A stretch of 22,817 nt of DNA from Chalciporus piperatus (Eukaryota; Basidiomycota; Agaricomycetes; Boletales; Boletaceae), in contig JBBPTG010000338.1 in NCBI GenBank assembly GCA_038093975.1, positions 1 to 22,817 of the forward strand. The letters are read 5' to 3'. How positions within the stretch are numbered: position 1 is the first letter of the stretch; every line of letters starts with the position of its first letter. The notes under the pieces are model-generated. The model was not told the origin of the DNA. It saw nothing but the letters and a program-made list of their open reading frames with translations, and did not search any database. The position numbers and the translations under genes were made by a program. This document shows positions 1 to 11,106 of this stretch, in pieces.

Positions 1-720
1 AGTAGTCTCAGTCATCCAGCAGCCCAGTCATCCAGTCATCCAGTCATTTCAGTAGTCCCAGTATCTCAGTCATCCAGTCATTCAGTCATTTCAGTGGTCT
101 CATTAGTCCAGTGGCCAAGTGTTCCAGTTATCCAGTAGTTCCAGTAACCCAGCAGCCCAGTCATCAAGTCATCCAGTTACTTCAGTAGTCTCAGTAGCCC
201 AGTCATTCAGTCATTCAGTCATCCAGTAGTTCCAGTAACCCAGCATCCCAGTCATCCAGTCATCCAGTAGTTCCAGCAACCCAGCAGCCCAGTCATCCAA
301 TCATCCAGTCACTTCAGTAGTCTCAGTAGCTCAGTAGCCCAGTGTTCCAGTCATCCAGACATCTCAGTAGCCTAGTAGCTCAGTTTCCCAGTCATGTAGT
401 CATCTCAGCAGCCTAGTAGCCCAGTGCCCTAGTCATCCAGCAATCCAGTTGTCTCATTACTCCAGCCATCCAGTATTCCAGTATTCCAGTAATCTAGTCA
501 CTCAGTGGTCCAGTAATCCAGTCACTCCAGTCACTCCAGTCACTCCAGTCACACAAGTCACTCCAGTAATCCAGTCACCTCAGTAATCCAGTCACTCCAG
601 TAATCCAGTCACCCTGTGGTCCAGTAAACCAGTCACTTCAGTCACACCAGTCATACCAGTTATCCAGTTACCCAGCCCTCAGCTCACCCAATCACTCCAG
701 TACTACTCAGTCATCTAATA
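1..720. repeat. Degenerate CAGT array, left arm of E1
   Basis: Almost every 8-10 bases the tetramer CAGT recurs, followed by short variable spacers such as CATC, AGTC, AGCC or TATC. The spacing is too irregular for a simple microsatellite. The reverse complement of this pattern fills 2320-2830. No gene is seen. Confidence 0.85.
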
Positions 721-772
721 GAGTCATTCTAATTAGTGACATTTTATAATCATTCATAGGATGGATTATAGC

Positions 773-1385
773 TAAAGTCCACAAAAATGTGTACTAAAAG
801 TGTAGTTAACAATGTGGGAAAGGGTATTAGGATTGAGTGTAGTGAAGTGTACAAAAAGCGTAGTAAAAGTGTAGTTACAAGTGTGGGAAAGTATAGCTAG
901 ATTGAGTGAGCAAAGTGTACAAAAAAGCGTAGTAAAAGTGTAGTCAAGAGTGTGGGAAAGTGTAGCTAGATTGAGTGTAGCAAAAGTGTACAAAAAAGCA
1001 TAGTAAAAGTGTAGTGAAATGTGTGGGAAAGTGTGTAGTGATAGAGTGTAGCTAAAGTGGACAAAAAAGTGTACTAAAAGTGTAGTTACAAGTGTAGTGA
1101 TTGAGTGTAGCAAAGTGTAACAAAAAAGCGTAGTAAAACTTGAATCAAATGTGTAGGAAAGTGTAGCTACATTTACTACGCTTTTTTGTACACTTTTGTT
1201 ACACTGTAGTTACAAGTGTGGGAAAGTGTATTAGGTTAGAGTGTAGCAAAAGTGTACAAAAAAGCGCAGTAAGTGTGTAGTTACAAGTGTAGCAAAGTAT
1301 GTGGAGATCAAACCTATTGAAAGTGTACAAAAAAGCATACACAAGTGTACAAAAAATATGGTAGCTATCTAGTGTAGGAGATCCT
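773..1385. repeat. Tandem array of ~70 bp units rich in AGTGTA/GTGTAC
   Basis: Each unit contains AGTGTACAAAAAAGCGTAGT or a variant, followed by AGTGTAGTTACAAGTGTGGG-like text. The core GTACAAAAA starts near 849, 917, 988, 1058, 1118 and 1253, which gives a period of about 60-72 bp. One unit near 1165-1204 is flipped relative to its neighbours. The same array occurs reverse-complemented at 14850-15437 in E2. Confidence 0.85.
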
Positions 1386-1444
1386 AATAAAGTGTAGCCA
1401 CATTTCCCTAATGCTCGGACTTGACACAAAATCCGTGCGAAAAA

Positions 1445-1454
1445 GTCACGTGAC
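1445..1454. promoter_or_regulatory. GTCACGTGAC palindrome in E1
   Basis: This perfect 10-base palindrome contains the core CACGTG, the E-box type bound by bHLH factors such as Cbf1/Pho4 in yeasts. It lies exactly between the ~70 bp unit array and the hairpin cassette array. Identical copies occur in E2 (14792-14801) and in the LTR at 11244-11253. A binding role is inference. Confidence 0.45.
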
Positions 1455-1522
1455 CATGTTGAATTTGCCGCGCCACCTCTTCGACTCTCTCTCACCTCTA
1501 CACCACACCTCAACAACAACAA

Positions 1523-2186
1523 AACGGCCGGTGAGGGCTCAAAAGCCCCGCCGGCATCGCCAGGTGAGTGAAAACTCGCTCACCACCATATCCGCTCACC
1601 TCGCAAACAGCCTGCTGCCACCTACCACCTCACTCTCGACACGAAAACGACGAAAACACGAAAACGCGGCTGGCGTGGGCTCAACAGCCCCGCCGGCTTC
1701 ACGAGGTGAGTGATAAGCCACCTGCTCACCCCGCAAACAGCCGCTTGCACTGCTCGGCCCACTACCACCTACCACACCACTCTCGACACGAAAACGACGA
1801 AAACGCGAAAACGCGGCCGGTGTGGGCTCAACAGCCCCGCCGGCTTCACGAGGTGAGTGAGAACTCGCTCACCACCACATCCGCTCACCCCGTAAACAGC
1901 CGCTCGCACTGCGCGGCCCACTACCACCTACCACACCACTCCCGACACGAAAACGCGAAAACGCGGCCGGCGTGGGCTCAACAGCCCCGCCGGCTTCACG
2001 AGGTGAGTGATAAGCCACCTGCTCACCCCACAAACAGCTGCTCGCACTGCTCGGCCCGCTACCACCACTTCTCACCACCTCAAGCTCAAACAACGAAGCT
2101 GGCGCGGGCTCAACAGCCCCGCTGGCTTCAAAGGTTCGTGTTTATTTGTTGACTAACACACCTACTCACCTCCGAGTCGTACATAG
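1523..2186 (+). repeat. Five tandem hairpin + intron-like cassettes in E1
   Basis: Each unit has a GC-rich hairpin (stem GCCGGC..GGGCT, loop CAAC, then AGCCC..GCCGGC), a short link ending CACGAG or similar, and an intron-like segment. The intron-like segments are 1564-1610 (47 bp), 1706-1740 (35 bp), 1853-1899 (47 bp), 2003-2037 (35 bp) and 2134-2186 (53 bp). Four begin GTGAGT and the last begins GTTCGT. All contain CTCACC 10-20 bases before the end; four end AAACAG and the last ends ATAG. The donor-to-donor period is 131-150 bp. The long open frame here follows from the repeat composition and is not taken as a gene. Confidence 0.8.
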
Positions 2187-2319
2187 CTGTTCGTGTTGCA
2201 TGGCACTTCATTAACTTGTAACTATTGTACCACAATACATGTAATAGTTAGACATAATATATTTCGCATTTTCTGAACTGTCATAAGGTGTGAATTAATC
2301 ATAAGATATAGTGAACTAG
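2187..2319. other. AT-rich spacer inside E1
   Basis: This short AT-rich stretch lies between the cassette array and the right ACTG arm. It has weak similarity, in inverted orientation, to 690-770 on the other side of E1. No gene is seen. Confidence 0.5.
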
Positions 2320-2830
2320 TAATTGGGACTGGGTGACTGGATTACTGGGTGACTGGATTACTGAGGTGACTGGGTGACTGGATTACTGGGTTACTGAGGT
2401 GACTGGGAGTGACTGGTGGCTGGGTTACTGGTGTCACTTGTGTGACTGGAGTGACTGGAGTGACTAGATTACTGGATCACTGAGTGACTGGATTACTGAG
2501 ACTACTGGATTACTGGACCACTGAGTGACTAGATTACTGGAATACTGGAATACTGAATGGCTGGAGTAATGAGACAACTGGATTGCTGGATAACTAGGGC
2601 ACTGGGCTACTAGGCTGCTGAGATGACTACATGACTGGGACACTGGGCTACTAGGCTACTGAGATAACTGGATGACTGGAACACTGGGCTACTGGGCTAC
2701 TGAGACTACTGAAGTGACTGGGCTAATGAACCAATGAGATTACTGAAATGACTGGCTGACTGGATGACTGGGCAACTGAGCAACTGGCGTACTGGTTTAA
2801 CTGATCCAGTCATTCCAGTAACTTCAGACT
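2320..2830. repeat. Degenerate ACTG array, right arm of E1
   Basis: ACTG recurs every 8-10 bases with spacers such as GATG, GGCT or GATT. It is the reverse complement in style of 1-720 and of the E3 left arm. Confidence 0.85.
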
Positions 2831-2846
2831 TTTTGCAGTGTTGCTG

Positions 2847-4119
2847 ATGCAATGATGACGAGGTATTTTTTTTTCATTGATTGTAAGTTGATGCTAATTC
2901 AATCTTCTCCCTAACAGATCGTCGTCGTATCCAAGGTAGAAGAAAAGACCGCTCCTGCTTTCACTGACGGTCGACAAGGCAAGGCTTCCAAGGTCACCCT
3001 TGGTTCCTTCAATACGCCGCGCTCCGAACGCATAGCCAAGCTTGGCCATGGTTTAATCCGCCGATATACCTCGGTCACTGATGCCTTTCCATCAGCCATG
3101 GAGAAGGAGGAGTTGTGTTGGAAGGCAGTTGTGGAGGCAGCCAGGCCTGACAAGCTACTCAACGGCCTCCTCAAGGAGCTGGACGGCGACCTCAAGAAGA
3201 AGAAAAAGCTTGTGGACTATGTAAGCATTATTGTCATTGACACTGAAATACTAATTTTCTTTCCTAGTGTTGGGGGGGAGTGACCCAAATACGTGGCGAG
3301 CTCATCAACAAGGCAAGGATTGCGGTTCCTCATGCATATGGACTTCCCGGGGGACTCAAAGGAGATGAGTTGGTGGATGTGGTGAGGTGGTTCGTGGATG
3401 GGCATAAGATGCTGCACAGCGGGATCAAAATCAAGGTAAGTGACTCACTCGTCTTCTCAGAGTTTCCTCTGAATATGAAGATACTAGGAACGCACCTGTG
3501 ATGATGATCAGCCTTGGGGCCATCCTATCATAGGTCAGCTCATCAAGGCGCAGTGGTGGGGACACCGTGCAGAGGGTCAACGATACGGATCCACTGCGAC
3601 CAATCCTTTCCTCAATGCTCCCATTTGTCAGATGGCCCTGGTGGCAACCGCGGTAGGTCTCGACAATTTCTCAGTTCACATACTGACAATGGACTTGACA
3701 GGTTAACTGTGTGCTCACTAGCATAGGAACCGGCACCACTCTGGAGTTCAACGATACATTGTTCAAAACCAAGTAAGTTTTTTTTGTAATTTACCAAAAC
3801 ATCTGATGGGTTGGACGCTCTACACCCTGGTAATAGATGGCAAACCTATATGGGCATGTTAAAGGTGTTCCAGGCAAAGTCTCCAACATACCTGAAACAA
3901 CTTCAAAGCAGGATCCAGGAGGAGACTGGGTATGACTGTGTTTCATTCTCATTATTGTTATGTATCTGATTTTTTTTTCATCTCCTTATTTTCAGCATCG
4001 CTCCCTCAACATCCACTGACCACATCTTTGACTTTGCAAGCCTTGAGGCGAAGGCCAAGGGCCAATCTACGACTGAATCTACGGCTGGGGATACAGCTCC
4101 AAACACTCCTCCTGCTTAG
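2847..4119 (+). CDS. DUF6532 family protein, 5' end cut off by E1
   Basis: Exons by splice-site reading are 2847-2862 (tail of an exon broken by E1), 2918-3220, 3268-3435, 3512-3652, 3702-3772, 3837-3929 and 3996-4119, ending in TAG. Introns are 47-76 bp with GT..AG and good GTAAGT donors. From 2918 the frame stays open for 299 residues. It shows the family blocks: a helical segment with LCWKAVVEAARPD, the core TQIRGELINKARIAVPHAYG, then HPIIGQLIKAQWW and a block ending LEFNDTLFKTKWQTYM. DUF6532 is an Agaricomycete domain of unknown function. The core matches the same block in the 8032-10450 gene. The N-terminal part is absent, so the copy is probably dead unless a new start is used. It may be a passenger of the element ending at 4531. 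Confidence 0.8.
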
Positions 4120-4509
4120 TTGTAGCTGCTGTAATTTGTTTTCTGTTTTTGGGCTGGTTTTGGGCCGCTGCAAATGAATCACGTTTTCCCCGTTCTAAAT
4201 GTGTGACAAATGAGTACAAAGAGTGAAGAATGGTGACAAAAGGAAAAGTCCCAGATTACATTTGGACATTTCCAGATAGCACTATATGTGCGCATGTGCA
4301 TATCTGACACAAAAAGCCAAGGCTGAGCATAGGCCATTGGTCCTGTTAAAACACCTACTATATGGTACTATATAATGCTATATGGCACTTTTTGTGTGCT
4401 ATTTTGTGCTATTTTACAGGGGACTTTTGCATTCTGGCCATTGGATCCATATGACACATATAGTAACATATATCATCAAATACCTCCATATATCATCAAA
4501 GAGTGATAT
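4120..4509. other. Non-coding 3' flank of the first DUF6532 gene
   Basis: No gene is supported here. The stretch is AT-rich and has a direct repeat, CATATATCATCAAA at 4467-4480 and 4487-4500, close to the terminus at 4531. Confidence 0.5.
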
Positions 4510-4533
4510 AGGGAACAGAGGTTTTTTCCTGAT
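4510..4533 (+). other. Putative right terminus X1 (TTTTTTCCTG followed by AT)
   Basis: The bases GGTTTTTTCCTG end at 4531 and are followed by AT. The terminus resembles that at 10741 (CCATTTTTCCTG then AT) and the E2 ends (GGTTTTCCTG then AT). The matching left terminus would lie to the left of the window. It is the likely right edge of an element carrying the DUF6532 gene at 2847-4119. Confidence 0.45.
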
Positions 4534-4593
4534 GAAAGACATGAGGGTGTCGCGTTTTTCACCCTTGTGGTGCGAGCTTGCAAAAAAGAAATT

Positions 4594-7500
4594 TCAGCAC
4601 GTGAAGGGATAAAGCTCATTAAATACCTCGCCCGCCCGCCCACCGCCCCCACGCACCATGCCGCCCATGTGCTGCCTGTACTGTTCGAAGATATGAAGGT
4701 TAATGTACCGATTGAGATAGAAAGTATCGGCTGATGTCATTATATGATTGTGATTCCACAGTGGATTGACGGCGCCACTCGGAAATTTGGGCACTAGATG
4801 ACAGGGTTGAATTAGTCGAGTCACTGGTATGACGGCTGCACTTGGCCGGTGGTTTCTTGTTGAGCGTGAAATCTTGAACATCTGAACGTTGTCGTCAAAG
4901 TGGCTCAATGGCTTGAACCAGTGGACGTAAGCGAGAGGTTCCGAGTAGTTTCCAAGATGAGGTGGGAGCTTGAATATTGCACGAACTTCGGCCACACACA
5001 GTCCTTCATATAAAAATGGATTAGTTAAGTTAAGCTGAAGAACGAAAACTTACCATGAAAACCACCGCGCTGTTCTCGCGCTTCCTCCTCACCCTGCCAG
5101 TGGACCAACACCGTGTCAAAGCGGGGCGGTGTTGGAGGTTTGCGTGGACCGTTGGGACGTTGCGGGTGACATCGAATCCTTGCAAAGTCGTCGTTCGACA
5201 TGTGTTCATGAGGCCGCAAGGAAATAACGACATTGCTGAAACAGTCAAAGCGATCGTTAACGTTTGGTTGGAAGTACTGACGACCATAGGGTAGAGTGTT
5301 GATGAACGTTTTGAGAGCTTCAATGAAGCTCACTGCGCCATGGTAACGAGACAAATACTGCACTGTCTTCTTTGGGAAGTGAGGGCGCCTTGCAATGCGA
5401 TAACGGGATGCTGTAATGGAAGTTCTCGGGGCGGTCGTGGCCATGTCATCATCTGCATCGTCACTATCATGCTCTATTGATACTTCCTCCGTCGATTTCA
5501 CGGCACTGTCATGCCAGGCAAGGAAGGCTTTGAACCACATAACGGCTTCTTGTCGTTGGAGCCATCTGGTCATCTGCATCGTGTAGTCCTTGCGGTTGCT
5601 CTTCGCATATGCCTTCTTTGCGTAGTCGATATGTAATCGTTCTGACTGTTCTGTGTTGAGACCGTCGAGGCTACCAAACATCTTGATTGTATCGGCATAG
5701 TGAAGAAGTGAATGAAGCTTGGGAATATTGAAGTGTTCGCGGCATTCCAGGTCGATGAAAACGTCCTTGTGATTGTGGAAGTCGTCAAGGGCTTGCTGTA
5801 GAGCGAGGATGGTGTCGTCCGTGTGAGACTGATACTGAGCTAGGTGAATGAAGTCGAGTAGAGCGCGACCGGCCTTGACGACGTCTTGGTGTGGAGTTAT
5901 CCCAACAAGGGCACTCAGAAAGACACGCTGCAGTTGTTTATGATTAGTACCAGTCCACTGGCGTACTTTGGAGATCCCATCTTTGAAATGACGCAGCCCA
6001 GGGTAGAATGGCATCGTCTGGAAACGTGCGTCGAAGTTCTTCTTCCCTGCAATAGTCGAGCACCATTTCTTGAGGTGATCCTTGAAGATTCCTTGGTGGA
6101 GTTGGTGTAAGATGTCGGACGTGATGCAGGTGAACATGTCGGTGTAAGGAAGATCAGCCCAGAAGGGAGAAAAGACAGGGCGTAAGCCCTGGGCGATGAA
6201 CTCGGGAGGGTATTGGCCAGTAGCTTGCGCGTGTAGGATTTGAGTTGTTTGTGTTTGATTACGACACGGAAACTGGACGTTTGCACCACGTTGGTCAGCA
6301 CGGGCAAGGCACTTCGGGCAGCGATTCTCTGCACAGCATGCAACGAGACATTGCTCTGGGTGATCTCCAATGTAGGCCGCCAGAATTGGGAAGACTCGCC
6401 GGATACTCCCATCAGCACAAACCATCTCCACCCCGTCTTTTCCAGCAGCGACTAGAGGATGAAGAAGCTTTTTCATGCAATAGTGAAAGAGTCGATAACC
6501 AGCGACTGAGTTGTTGTCAAAGGAATCCAGCTTCGACACAGGTAAATAACCCAGCAAAACTGAAGCATGGCGTGCTGGCTGACGACGAACGTGTTTTGAT
6601 ATGTTTCCAATGGTAAGGTAGACTGGCCATGCGTTCTTGTCGCCCTTGAATCACGACAACTCTGTTTTGTCGGATGCTAGAATCACTGGTGCAATCGTAG
6701 CTCCAGCTTGCAATTTGTGCTGAAAGCGCATAAGGTGCGTTTTGACTCGTGATCTCAGTGTGTACTCACTTGGGTCTTCCACCACCAATCGCCGGTCCAC
6801 ATTTCATCGTACCGTCGAGTTTTCCCCTCGCGGTCAGCGTACACCTTCTCAGGTATGTATGCTATCTCTCCGTGAAAGGCAGGGTTGCCAATCAATTCCC
6901 GAACACAGGCAACTGGGTCGCGCACCCAAAGCTCCAGCTCCTCAACATCTCCAGATTCCCCATTGGTATTGTCTCCAGTAGGTTCAATGACCTCATCTCC
7001 ACGGACTCGTATCAGCTCGCAAGTCCATTCTGGACTGGTGGGTAGTTGGTCAATCGCTTTCATAAACATATAGTTACTCCGATAGCTTGGTTGTGTGCGA
7101 TTGCGAGTCTGAATCCGCAGCACATACGTGAGTACGTGTTTTACAGGAAAAGTCCCTGCTACTCACGATCGATAATTTTAGGAATTCTTCTGTTGCCCGC
7201 TGATTCGCGTTGCTGACGAGCCACTCAGCTAACTCCCATTCCTCCCTGTCCGTGAATGGAGCATAGAGACCCCGTCCAGATGTGTCTTGAACCTCCTTCA
7301 TTGTCTGAAAAACTGTCTTGGCCTCCCCAAGTACCTTCCCCGCTGGTTGCTCATTGAACTCCATCGCATATCGTAGAAAATATTCGCCCGCCCCCTCATC
7401 TCCGTCCATGCCTTCTCTCTCGTCATCTGGGCCGACATCTCTCTCGTCGTCTGCGTCACCATATCTCTCGTCTCCACCGTCCTCCATTAGCGGATACTCC

Positions 7501-7736
7501 GGTGCTTGTCCTTGACCCAGAGCGTTGCCTTCCAAGTCCTGTAGGTCCCTTTTGAGCGATGTGTCACGGTCTGCAGCCTGCCTTAAATGATTTGGCGCTG
7601 TGGCCGCTTGAACCGCTGCTCGACAATGTGGTGAATGTGCGATGTGTTGGCGCACACCGCTCGATGTAGGGAAACCCTTGCCGCACTGGGTACATGTATG
7701 AGGAGGTTGTACCTTGATGGGCGCAATGCGTGGCAT
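4594..7736 (-). CDS. Plavaka-type transposase, full length but interrupted by one in-frame TGA
   Basis: This is a cut-and-paste DNA transposase of the Plavaka group, related to EnSpm/CACTA and abundant in Agaricomycetes. Exons on the minus strand are 7736-7167, 7108-6770, 6719-5054 and 5003-4594, with introns of 58, 50 and 50 bp. The model gives 994 codons plus stop. Residues 15-38 form an N-terminal C2H2-like finger (C15, C18, H31, H37/C38), followed by an acidic stretch. The family block ELWVRDPVACVRELIGNPAF is in exon 2, as is WTGDWWW. Exon 3 has ATIAPVILASDKT, MVCADG (D406), a CCxxxxCxxC cluster, SDILHQLHQG (D505) and NTEQSERLH (E660/E663), candidates for the acidic catalytic set. Exon 4 carries the conserved VRAIFKLPPHL tail. 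Codon 326 (6651-6653) is TGA, in the block between ASDKT and AWPVYLTIGN where the family is continuous. CGA to TGA would explain it. Confidence 0.85.
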
Positions 7737-8031
7737 GACGAAGAAAACTCGATGAACAACAATGAACCGACCGACGGAAGGACAAGGGCATTGCATTTTC
7801 CAATCGGAGAACCAACCATACTCAGGCTTGGCCTCTCCCTGGTCCCGAACGCGCCGCTAACCGACTTGGTTATTCCGCTCCATTTGCCGACGAAACATTT
7901 GTTTGCTAACCACTTGACCCTGATTCTAGGATTTACCTATATAATATGGCTTGTGGCCGTAAAGTTTTCCTCATCCTTAGACTACCCGCATCTTCTTGCT
8001 GCGAGAACACTAATACCTCTAATTATCCAAT
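7737..8031. promoter_or_regulatory. Divergent promoter region between transposase and DUF6532 gene
   Basis: The 295 bp spacer separates two divergent start codons and contains no ORF of note. TATATAAT at about 7939-7946 lies roughly 90 bases upstream of the DUF6532 start and is a TATA-box candidate for that gene. A shared spacer this short suggests joint control; this is inference. Confidence 0.5.
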
Positions 8032-10450
8032 ATGACTCCAGTTCAAGAGCCTCTCTCTCAATCTACTGCACCCACCCGTGGCCGAGCACGTCGTCCAAGC
8101 GAGAAGGTCCAAGCTATGTTGGGTAAGTCCATGTACTCATTTCTATGAAAACTTTACTTAGCTCTATGGTTTCAGAAGAACAACAACAGGAAAAGCAAGC
8201 TTCGGAAGAGCGAGCTCTCGCGTTGGCCAAACGTCGTGAAGAATTGGCCCTTAAGCGGAAGCAAGCTAGCAAGGCAGCCGAACAGGACCCCGCTAAGGCT
8301 TCGACAAAGAATAGACGCGCCAACGCGACAAGCACCGTTCAAATGGCAGCACCGCTTCCTCCGGATAATGCTGTAAATTTTATGTTCGTCTTTGAACTCT
8401 AAGCTAATGTTTGTTCATGCAGTTTACCTCTCGACCAGTGCAAACCAACGCTTCCAACACTCGAGCAGCTCTCCCCTCGAAGTTGGTCGTCCGCAAGGGC
8501 ACTGTACCTCCCATGCCGGCGCCGCCCATGATGACTATTAAGGCTAGCCCCAAGCCTAACCCGAACTCACAGGTACATTTTCTCTTTGTCTGTGAAGTTG
8601 TGCAATCACGTATTCCCTATCAGGCCACTGCCAGTGGCATGCTTCCGCAACGTGTTCGCGTCCTCACGCCGACCCAAGCTGCCAAGTTACAACAACTCAG
8701 AGGTGTCGCCTTGTCGTTGAAAAGCCCCGCGGGCCCTGCTAATAAGTTGAAAAGGGCTCACGACTATCAAGCAACACCTGTCCCCCAGTATGCATCCATA
8801 TACTATTGCTCTAAATAAACTTACACAACTTGATTTTTAGCGAACCTTCCAACAGACGGATCAAACTGAACACGTCCCTCGATAGCAATGATGAGCCCTC
8901 TCCAAGCGAACCTAGCCGCGGTCACGGGGACACGATTGAGGCCAGTGATTTGGTGCCAAGGAAGCGCGTGCGCCATGCAGTTCTTACTGACAATGATGAG
9001 GACTTTGAGGGTGTCTTCAATGTGAAGTCTGAGGACTCGCAAAGTGGCCCCTCTGCTGCTCTGAGTCAGGGAACCCTGACGACGAGTGCTGCTTTAATAT
9101 CCAAGTCAGCCACCACCAGGACCAATGCAGGAACAAAGGGTCGACCCAAGGCGGGGGACTATGACACAGCCACGCGCGCCATCATCCAGACTGCGATCAA
9201 GCTCTACTGCTCACTCTTACTAAGTGACAACCCTTTTCCATCTGCCACAGAGGAACAAAAGTGGGCGGAGTTGGCGTGGAAGCTTTCCTGTGATCATCAC
9301 AAAGTTAATCTCCAACAGAATCCTCACAATCCCTGTGTTATAAAGCTCGTAAGTGTTCGTTCTTGGGTACACATCCCGTCTAACATATTTCTGTCGCAGA
9401 TTACTGCGCGAAGTTCGCACCTCCGAGGGCAATTCAAGTCCAAGGCACGCACTATCATTAAATCAGCATTCGGTTTTGAAACGAGCACTGACAAAGCAAT
9501 GCAAGAGAAGAATCGTATGCTGGTTGCAGAACTCAAGGAGAACTCATCGTTTATTTATCGTGTAAGTTCCGCTCAATGACCTCTCGTAAATTTGTTCACA
9601 TGTCTCCAAGACTCGCGGGGCTTCTCTGGACGAACACGCGGGCATCTATGCCAACTCGGCGATTCAGCAAGTGATCAACGAGGTTTTATTCAAGAATGGT
9701 CGTGATGATGGCCTTCGTTGGGCCAAGCTTTACTCACCGTTCCCTGATGTCGGATTTGCTTTGACGCTTACGGCAGTAAGTTCATTTGTACTTGGCGTAA
9801 TCACACTCACGAGCGCCTTCAGATCGAGTGCGCGATTGACGAGTGGGCATCTGGTGTACGCGAATCGATCACATTTAAGGAGGAGGACTATGCCGATGTG
9901 TTCATTAGCCACAACACGTCTCTCATTGACTTCGGCAAGGCAACATCGGACTACAACCTACTCCCCAACCTTATGAAGCAAGTCTTTGCAAACGGACGGT
10001 GAGTACTAATCTCATAAAGTTATGATCGACTATTTATGTATTGATAACAGTGTTCATGCCGGGGTCACAACGCCAGTCGACAGTGCGAAAAAAACGGCTG
10101 TTCCAAATCGCGCGTTCACAAATGCGATCTGCGAATTTCAGCAGGCCAATGGCATGCCAGGGGCGGCAATCACTGGAGCTGATGACGTGCACACTGATGG
10201 ACCCGACAGCGAGTATACTGATGAAGCAGATGGGCAGGAAGCTCTGGGTGTCGAAGAGGAGGAGCAGTATGCTAATGCGGATCTCAAGGAGAACGAGGAG
10301 AACGAGTATATGGTGGATGGCGAGATTGAGTATCTGATGGATGGCGAGGCTGAGTATCTGGTGGATGGCGAGGATGAGTATATGGTGGATGGCGAGGATG
10401 AGTATATGGAATATGCCGAGGACACTGCCAGTGATCAGCCTGATGACTGA
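8032..10450 (+). CDS. DUF6532 family protein, nine exons, apparently intact
   Basis: Exons are 8032-8122, 8176-8372, 8423-8572, 8624-8787, 8841-9348, 9400-9561, 9611-9775, 9823-9998 and 10051-10450. All eight introns are 47-53 bp with GT..AG, and phases agree throughout, giving 670 residues. The start follows the TATA candidate and opens MTPVQEPLSQ. Residues about 32-70 are a charged coiled-coil-like helix rich in E, K, R and Q; 80-300 are low-complexity and basic/acidic, with nuclear-signal-like clusters (PRKRVR). The DUF6532 domain spans about 308-545, with NPFPSATEEQKWAELAW, SSHLRGQFKSKA and DEHAGIYANSAIQQVINE. The C-terminus is very acidic with four 8-residue repeats. Function is unknown. 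It is divergent from the Plavaka transposase and ends 291 bp before a terminus at 10741, so it may be cargo. Confidence 0.88.
10304..10409 (+). repeat. 24 bp coding minisatellite
   Basis: Four tandem 24 bp units (10304-10399) plus a partial fifth encode the pattern EY-(M/L)-(V/M)-DGE-(I/A/D) near the C-terminus of the DUF6532 protein. Units differ by a few bases and never break the frame. Confidence 0.85.
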
Positions 10451-10741
10451 TATATAGACATTCGTTTTTGTATTCCGGGTATTAGTCTCGTTTATATGAG
10501 CCATTTGGTGTGCTATATTGTATGCTGTTTCGGACAGGGTTGGAGTCCTACTCCTCAATATATGGTATATGTTGTCATTCACTGCTACTACATTGCTGGC
10601 GAGAGTGGAGTGATTATTGAACTACTTTGAGACCTGTAGACATTTGCTTGATTGTGTAGCTTATGTACTAGGGGGAAGACTACAATAGCTATCATCGTAA
10701 TATAGACTCTGTGGTGCTACCAGGAGAAACCATTTTTCCTG
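10451..10741. other. Non-coding 3' flank ending in putative right terminus X2
   Basis: No gene is seen. The stretch ends CCATTTTTCCTG at 10741 and is followed by AT, then immediately by gypsy reverse-transcriptase coding sequence. This is what an insertion into that retroelement would leave. The left end of such an element is not in the window. Confidence 0.5.
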
Positions 10742-11106
10742 ATGAAGACTAGAGCAGAGCACTTAAAAATAGTTAAAACCGTATTGCAACGTCTCAGAGA
10801 GAATGATCTTTACGTAAAACCAGAAAAGTGTAGCTTCGCGGTGGATTCCGTAGATTTTCTGGGAATGGTCATCTCCCAGAGGGGTGTAGAGATGGACAAT
10901 TCGAAGGTGCAGGCTATTCTGGACTGGCTGGCGCCAACTCGGTTGAAGGGTGTTCAGTCCTTTTTAGGATTGGCTAACTTCTATCGACACTTCATTCAGG
11001 GTTTCGCTGACATTGCTCGTCCCTTGAATGACCTTACCAAAAAGGACACACCATACCGGTGGGGACCGGAGCAACAGCAAGCTTTTGACAAGCTGAAGCA
11101 ACAATT
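10742..11106 (+). pseudogene. Ty3/gypsy reverse transcriptase fragment
   Basis: About 120 residues are homologous to the RT of Ty3/gypsy elements from just after the catalytic YLDD motif: KTRAEHLKIVKTVLQRLREN, then PEKCSF, VDFLGMVIS, SFLGLANFYRHFI and ARPLNDLTKKD. It stops at the RNase H border (AFDKLKQQF), where an LTR begins. The catalytic motif itself is missing, cut at the putative X2 terminus. No RT sequence resumes beyond the LTR. It is a dead fragment. Confidence 0.88.

Larger units (their letters stand above)
1..2846. mobile_element. E1: non-coding element with CAGT/ACTG arms, left end outside window
   Basis: The right terminus is at 2846: the last bases read inward on the minus strand begin CAGCAACACTGC, which matches the ends of E3 at 22 of the first 24 positions. 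It is followed by AT. The left arm (1-720) is a degenerate CAGT array and the right arm (about 2320-2830) is the same array in reverse complement, so the element is a foldback structure. Between them are an array of about 70 bp units (773-1385), a GTCACGTGAC palindrome and an array of hairpin plus intron-like cassettes (1523-2186). No protein of known type is encoded. It interrupts a DUF6532 gene. The subterminal arrays resemble those of EnSpm/CACTA elements in style; that link is inference. Confidence 0.75.

Noticed and set aside
1..720. CRISPR-like or telomere-like array
   Set aside because: There are no constant repeats with unique spacers and no telomeric hexamer; only a degenerate CAGT rhythm in a eukaryotic transposon.
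772..1522. Small open frames (-) in the ~70 bp array
   Set aside because: The translations are short repeats of HTF/YTF text, set by the tandem DNA unit.
1568..2152. 194-residue open frame (+) in E1
   Set aside because: It is a translation of the hairpin and cassette repeats (RHENDENTKTR, WAQQPRRLHEVS repeated) and crosses splice-like sites; no protein family is recognisable.
4531..4593. Terminus at 4531 as the left end of the Plavaka element
   Set aside because: It reads CCTG then AT, the right-end orientation. A left end should read AT then CAGG on this strand, so it more likely closes the DUF6532 element on its left.
5025..6455. Other open frames overlapping the Plavaka gene
   Set aside because: They lie in shadow frames of the long transposase exon and have no family signature.
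6651..6653. TGA as selenocysteine or recoded codon
   Set aside because: Basidiomycetes are not known to reassign TGA, no SECIS-like context was sought or seen, and similar TGA breaks occur in unrelated decayed elements.
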